Source: Amaranthus tricolor
Lineage: Eukaryota; Streptophyta; Magnoliopsida; Caryophyllales; Amaranthaceae
Length of the DNA: 64,000 nucleotides
Reading direction: 5' to 3'
Assembly: GCF_026212465.1 (NCBI RefSeq)
Contig: NC_080059.1
Span: 9,068,811-9,132,810, forward strand
Shown here: positions 60,160 to 64,000 of the stretch, piece after piece
Layout: every line of letters starts with the position of its first letter
How positions within the stretch are numbered: the first letter of the stretch is position 1
Program-made: the position numbers and the translations under genes
Notes under the pieces: model-generated
Databases searched by the model: none
What the model was told of the DNA's origin: nothing
What the model saw: the letters and a program-made list of their open reading frames with translations, nothing else

Positions 60160-60654
60160 TATAACTGAAGGTTCTAGAAGGATAGGATTTCCATGTTTTC
60201 TGATAGGAATTATGTAGTTAGTTATCTTAGCAGTAGCATGTAGGGTTTGCCGGGGTTTAGCAACATAGTATATCTTTGTCCGTTTCATGATATCGTCTTG
60301 ATTCAATGAACGCTTATTATCATCTATGCGAAAACAGGAATGGTCCTTCGTTTTTTACTTGTTTTGATGTTGCGTTTATATATGATACAATACACTACAA
60401 CCATGGAGACAAGCTATAAGTACAAATCTGCAAGATTCTTGATAGCTTTTGAGATGGTACATAGCAGAAGCAAATAAACTTTCATTCTAAACTTTAATCT
60501 CTAAGTTTACACTTTTCTTACACGGGGAGCATTGGCCTATATATTACAATGATTCAGGACAAATTTAGCGCAAAAACAGTACGTGTGCGTGTTATAGATC
60601 GATAAGTGTACCCACATAAACCAGTTGTACATACGTTGTTCCAATTCGTTGCAG

Positions 60655-60784
60655 CTATCCCAAAGCTGGAGCCTCCTCTGCGGGATTAGACTTGAAACAA
60701 TGTGTTTCGATACATGACCGTTATTCCAAAGCTGGAGCCTCCTCGGTGGGATTAGACTCGAATACGTCTGTGTCGGATGCCTCA
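60655..60784. repeat. 65-bp tandem duplication over the 3' end of the 207-aa gene
   Basis: Unit 1 (about 60655-60719) and unit 2 (about 60720-60784) share CCAAAGCTGGAGCCTCCTC and GGGATTAGACT, then diverge (GAAACAATGTGTTTCGATAC versus GAATACGTCTGTGTCGGATG). Unit 2 encodes the last 21 codons and the stop of the minus-strand gene; unit 1 falls in its 3' UTR. Confidence 0.75.
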
Positions 60785-63542
60785 GGTCCTTCTAAGAGGT
60801 CCTGTGATTGGACTGATTCCTTGTATGCAGAAGTTTCTCTAAAATCTGTAGCCCCATCGTTATAAGTAGCCACAGCAATGCCACATGCAACCAGCTAAGG
60901 ACCCATCAAACATTAAGTCAGTACTGATACATCAAATACACTTTGGCACTGTAATTTGAAGCTGAATGATCTAAATTAAAGAATAAACAACACATAGATC
61001 TACATTGTAAGACTGACAATCAACAATATTCCATTAACCAAACACCATAAAATGGTTCCTACCTAAGTGATATTTGAAGGGTCGGATGTACGCAACCGTA
61101 CCCATATTAACGATAACAGAGATTGTTTCTGATTGACCCTTGGTAGCAAAAACTATATGCAACTTCACGTAAATAAGATTTTTTTAACCATTTTAATATA
61201 GTTCATTGTAACACAAAATCAAAGAATTATAAATTTTTAACCCACTGATTTAAGGGACATAATTGTAGGACTGACAATTTGACAAAGAAATTGATAAGAA
61301 GATAACAATCGGCCAAAACATGTTATATGCTATCTCATCTATGAGTGCCATCTTCTGGGCTCCAATCTCATAAGTACATTGGAGACTAAAGAGTGCAGAC
61401 TAAAGACAGGAACTTAGAAGCCATGAACGAAATGTGAAGTTACTTCAATTTAAAATAATGGTTCAAAGAATTTCTCCCTGAAATAAAGCCTTCACCTTTA
61501 TTCTATAATTTACAGAAAACCAGTGTCTCCTAAAAAAGACCATACCTTGGACAAATATACTCAACATTAGAACTTAGAAGATCTTTGAGCTGATTTCAAC
61601 TTACCTCAACCAAAATACAATAAAAACGCAACTCAGAACACCGACAAGGATAGTTCATAACTAAGGATGAACTTCGTCCTTCCAAAGTTCTAAAATATGT
61701 CCATTAAACACTAACCTACCATATTATGTGGGGTGAGGTAAAATATTTTATTCAACATGAAGAGTGCAAGCTAAGATAAATAGGTTTTCTCAAGTCTATT
61801 GCAGAGAGTCCAAGCTATTTTTGTTGCTCGTTTTTGGCATAGCCAGTCAACTATGGAACATCATTTTGCTAAATTAATTGAAAGATGGGAAATTAAAAGT
61901 GCTCCACTTATGCTAGAGAATGATCAACATGTCCTTCCAACAGAAGCAAGCAGACCCAACAGCAACTTGGCGACAAGTCACATACAAAAGAAACAACAAG
62001 AAGCAAGCTTCACCTCAGTCAGCTTTCCTTATTGGTTGGTTTCAGCATAATTTGGAGGGAGTTAGGGCTTCTTAGCTCTATTATTTTGTTTAAACAATTT
62101 TTTTATTATGTCCTTAACTTGCTTCAAGTTCCAGTAATAATAGAGTTGTTAAATCAGTTGCATGACTTGCATCCTAACCATGAGGAACAATTTGTTCTAC
62201 TTTTTAACTTAGTATGGTGTCTGCGCTAACAAGTAAACTTACAATATCCTGTTTTAGATCCATCTCAAAGACTACAAGTTCTAAATGGAACTTGAATCTA
62301 TTCAGTTCCAACAAGTTAAGAACCGGGTCTTCTCTCAATTGATGCATGTAACAGTCTCCCTTGAAGTAACATTGAGTTTGATTCTCATTGCAACTGTTAG
62401 AGTATATACATATTCTGGGGCCTCAACCATAAGCTTAAACTTTTGATGGAGTTGGTTCCTTGATATGATATCAGAACCAGTGTGACAAGAGATCACGGTT
62501 CGAATCTCAACTACCTCTCAAATTCAAATTCTAGTACAATATTTCACACTAAGTACGAAGAGGGTTTATGTTGCATCTATACTTCTAGCCGAAAAAGCAC
62601 TTATGTAGTATGTTTGAGTATATAATATATTTTAAAGCCTCAACTTAAACTTTTGGTTGAGTTGTTCTTTTGACAGCAACTCTCCTTCCCTCATCTTACC
62701 TTACCCAAACAAAATGTTCCAATAAGTTGATGTATAACCTCCTTATAGTTCTATTAATCCTTGCACTTCATATTTAATCATTTCTCTAATCTCTGATATT
62801 GGGCAAAAGTACTGGCACAAATTACCCAGTTGATTAAATATTATTGGCACTCCATGAATATATTAATCAAGATAAAGTACCCAGTCAATTACTTAAATAA
62901 ATTTAAAAGAGATCTATGGCTACATATTTTAATGGACAGTATCTGAATGTCTACCCCCTGAAATCAGTAAAAAATTACTTAATTTCTTTTGGGAATCAAA
63001 TACTTGTTAAACTTACCAAAAATAGTAGAAAATAGACAATTAAAAGTTTAAGCAAAGCAGAAATCTAATAGAAAGTAGAAAAAGATGATTACCGCAAAAA
63101 CAACGCCAAAAGCCCACAAATATTGAACAACAAAACCAAAAGCATCCCATTTAGATCCTTCCCAGAAGTCAGGTTCAGCACCAGGCAAATCAGGCATAAC
63201 AAATCCATCATCAACATAATCTACAAAATTATCTGCACCGTCCTCAAAGTTTTTAAGCATATTACTCTTTTCTTCAACAGAAGTATCATCTTTGGTTGTG
63301 GTATTGGAAGTTCTTCTGTTCTTGCTATCGAATTTTCCAGTTCGAGAAGTGAATTTTCCGGTGGCGGAGACGATGAGGGTAGATGTAGATGTCCTTGAGG
63401 AGAGAGAAATAGAAGATGGAAGGAATTGACGGAAATGGCGGTGGCCGAAGATTGAATGGTGAGTTATGGAGGTTCCGGTGCCGTTTCCGGTGGTGGTGGT
63501 GAGGGTGGCACGAGTAACGGGATTGTTAATGGTTAGAGTCAT
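60721..63542 (-). CDS. Plastid-targeted single-pass membrane protein of unknown function
   Basis: I do not recognise a named family with certainty. Two exons (63542-63093, 60894-60721), joined in phase 0, give 207 aa. Residues 1 to about 60 are Thr/Ser/Arg-rich without acidic residues, a convincing chloroplast transit peptide. Residues 61-94 are polar and basic. A conserved-looking segment MLKNFEDGADNFVDYVDDGF then leads into PDLPGAEPDFWEGSKWDAFG. Residues about 135-160 form one membrane helix (FVVQYLWAFGVVFALVACGI) interrupted by the intron. The C-terminal 47 residues are strongly acidic and end EEAPALE. This layout suits a small thylakoid or envelope protein. An upstream ATG at 63593 would add 17 residues (MVYLITSHPLKKEKRRE), but starting at MTLTINNP gives a cleaner transit peptide. 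The 2.2-kb intron carries a TRIM element. The gene converges on the LTPG gene. Confidence 0.82.
61799..62229 (+). other. Unrecognised open segment in the intron of the 207-aa gene
   Basis: Two overlapping open frames (61799-62050 and 62032-62229) on the opposite strand have more protein-like composition than the surroundings (for example QRVQAIFVARFWHSQ and HHFAKLIERWEIKSAP). I recognise no family. It could be a transposon or captured-gene fragment, or chance. Confidence 0.2.
62395..62675 (+). mobile_element. Intact 281-bp TRIM retroelement with 5-bp target duplication
   Basis: The 5' LTR (62395-62465, TGTTAGAG...CTTGATA) and 3' LTR (62611-62675, TGTTTGAG...TTTTGACA) share GAGTATATA, GCCTCAAC and TTAAACTTTTG. 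Directly after the 5' LTR, TGATATCAGAACC (62466-62478) is a degraded initiator-tRNA-Met primer-binding site. The internal region has a TCACGGTTCGAATCTCAACT stretch and no coding capacity. GCAAC is present on both sides (62390-62394 and 62676-62680), the 5-bp duplication expected of LTR retrotransposition. Confidence 0.8.
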
Positions 63543-64000
63543 TTCTCTTCTCTTCTCTTTTTTGAGTGGATGAGAAGTGATAAGGTACACCAAGCTTCTC
63601 TTATGGTTATTATGGAACTTATTTTCCCAAAATAATGTTCTTAATTAACAACCATTAAATTCCAAAATACCATTTTAAAAATGTATATAGAATTTCCCAT
63701 AAAATTGTTTGTGTAGTCTTGGTTGAGCTTATAAAAAATGAAATATGTTAACTCTTTGAATATATCGATATTTTATGGTTGATATTACTTATTAAAGATT
63801 TTATATTACAAATAAATGCAAATAATATGAGCAATTCGTCATTGGATATGTTGATATTCTTGACAGTTTTATGAGAGGGTTAATGATAATGTCGATGCCT
63901 ATTACTTTTTTTTTTAGTTTAGCAAAGAATAAGGAAAATATGGCAATGTGGATGTATAATCTTTTGCATGACAGTCTTGAGAGACTTTTTTCGTGACTTA
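63543..64000. other. Upstream region of the 207-aa gene
   Basis: This contains the probable 5' UTR and promoter of the minus-strand gene (a TCTTCTCTTCTC-type pyrimidine tract on the + strand at 63543-63560), then AT-rich sequence to the window end. No gene or clear repeat was seen. Confidence 0.4.

Noticed and set aside
62500..62520. tRNA-like box B (GGTTCGAATCTC)
   Set aside because: There is no cloverleaf around it. It lies in the internal region of a TRIM element with clear LTRs and target duplications, so neither a tRNA gene nor a SINE head is needed.
1..64000. CRISPR arrays, bacterial operons, rRNA genes
   Set aside because: None seen. The tandem repeats here lack regular spacers, and every supported gene is intron-containing or plant-type.

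Overview
The window is AT-rich eukaryotic nuclear DNA from a flowering plant. Its protein-coding genes are split by many GT-AG introns, several products carry plastid transit peptides, and the space between and inside genes is packed with small transposable elements. The proteins look like those of a eudicot. The abundance of short elements carrying an AGACGGTCTC-type motif makes me lean towards Caryophyllales (the spinach/beet/quinoa group), but that placement is inference only. There are no bacterial operons, rRNA genes, convincing tRNA genes or CRISPR arrays.

Seven gene models could be built exon by exon, and every spliced length divides by three. (1) + strand 5261-18281, 14 exons, 426 aa: protein farnesyltransferase beta subunit (FTB/ERA1). 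(2) - strand 25691-19623, 4 exons, 203 aa: chloroplast atypical thioredoxin of the ACHT1/2 (thioredoxin-like 2) type with a WCASC active site. (3) - strand 36192-30884, 6 exons, 674 aa: DUF1666 protein with an N-terminal membrane anchor and a very acidic, His-rich middle. (4) + strand 40101-50934, 9 exons, 798 aa: three-CRM-domain organelle intron-splicing factor, probably CFM3; one intron uses a GC donor. (5) + strand 56427-57515, single exon, 362 aa: RTF2 with a plant-type N-terminal ubiquitin-like domain. (6) + strand 59257-60159, 3 exons, 192 aa: GPI-anchored lipid-transfer-like protein. (7) - strand 63542-60721, 2 exons, 207 aa: small plastid-targeted single-pass membrane protein of unknown function, convergent with gene 6. 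A decayed Mutator-like transposase lies at about 3.33-4.29 kb.

Layout: 0-5.2 kb is repeat and transposon debris upstream of FTB. 5.3-18.3 kb is FTB, whose intron 4 holds a 1.5 kb inverted-repeat element with a smaller retroelement nested inside. 19.6-25.7 kb is ACHT. 25.7-30.9 kb is gene-free and holds several foldback elements and a 3x tandem repeat. 30.9-36.2 kb is the DUF1666 gene, with a tandem TRIM-like array in intron 3. 36.2-40.1 kb is gene-free and contains three adjacent foldback elements that share a GTTCGC...GCGAAC palindromic core. 40.1-50.9 kb is CFM3, followed by about 5.5 kb of repeats, then RTF2, the LTP-like gene and the unknown plastid gene.

The genes are not an operon and are unlikely to act together. 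Three of the seven (ACHT, CFM3 and the 207-aa protein) are predicted to function in plastids, which is not unusual for a plant. The most unusual material is in the repeats: the palindromic-core foldback cluster at 36.9-38.2 kb, an intact 281-bp miniature LTR element with a perfect 5-bp target duplication at 62.4 kb, and tandem TRIM-like units at 33.4-33.9 kb.
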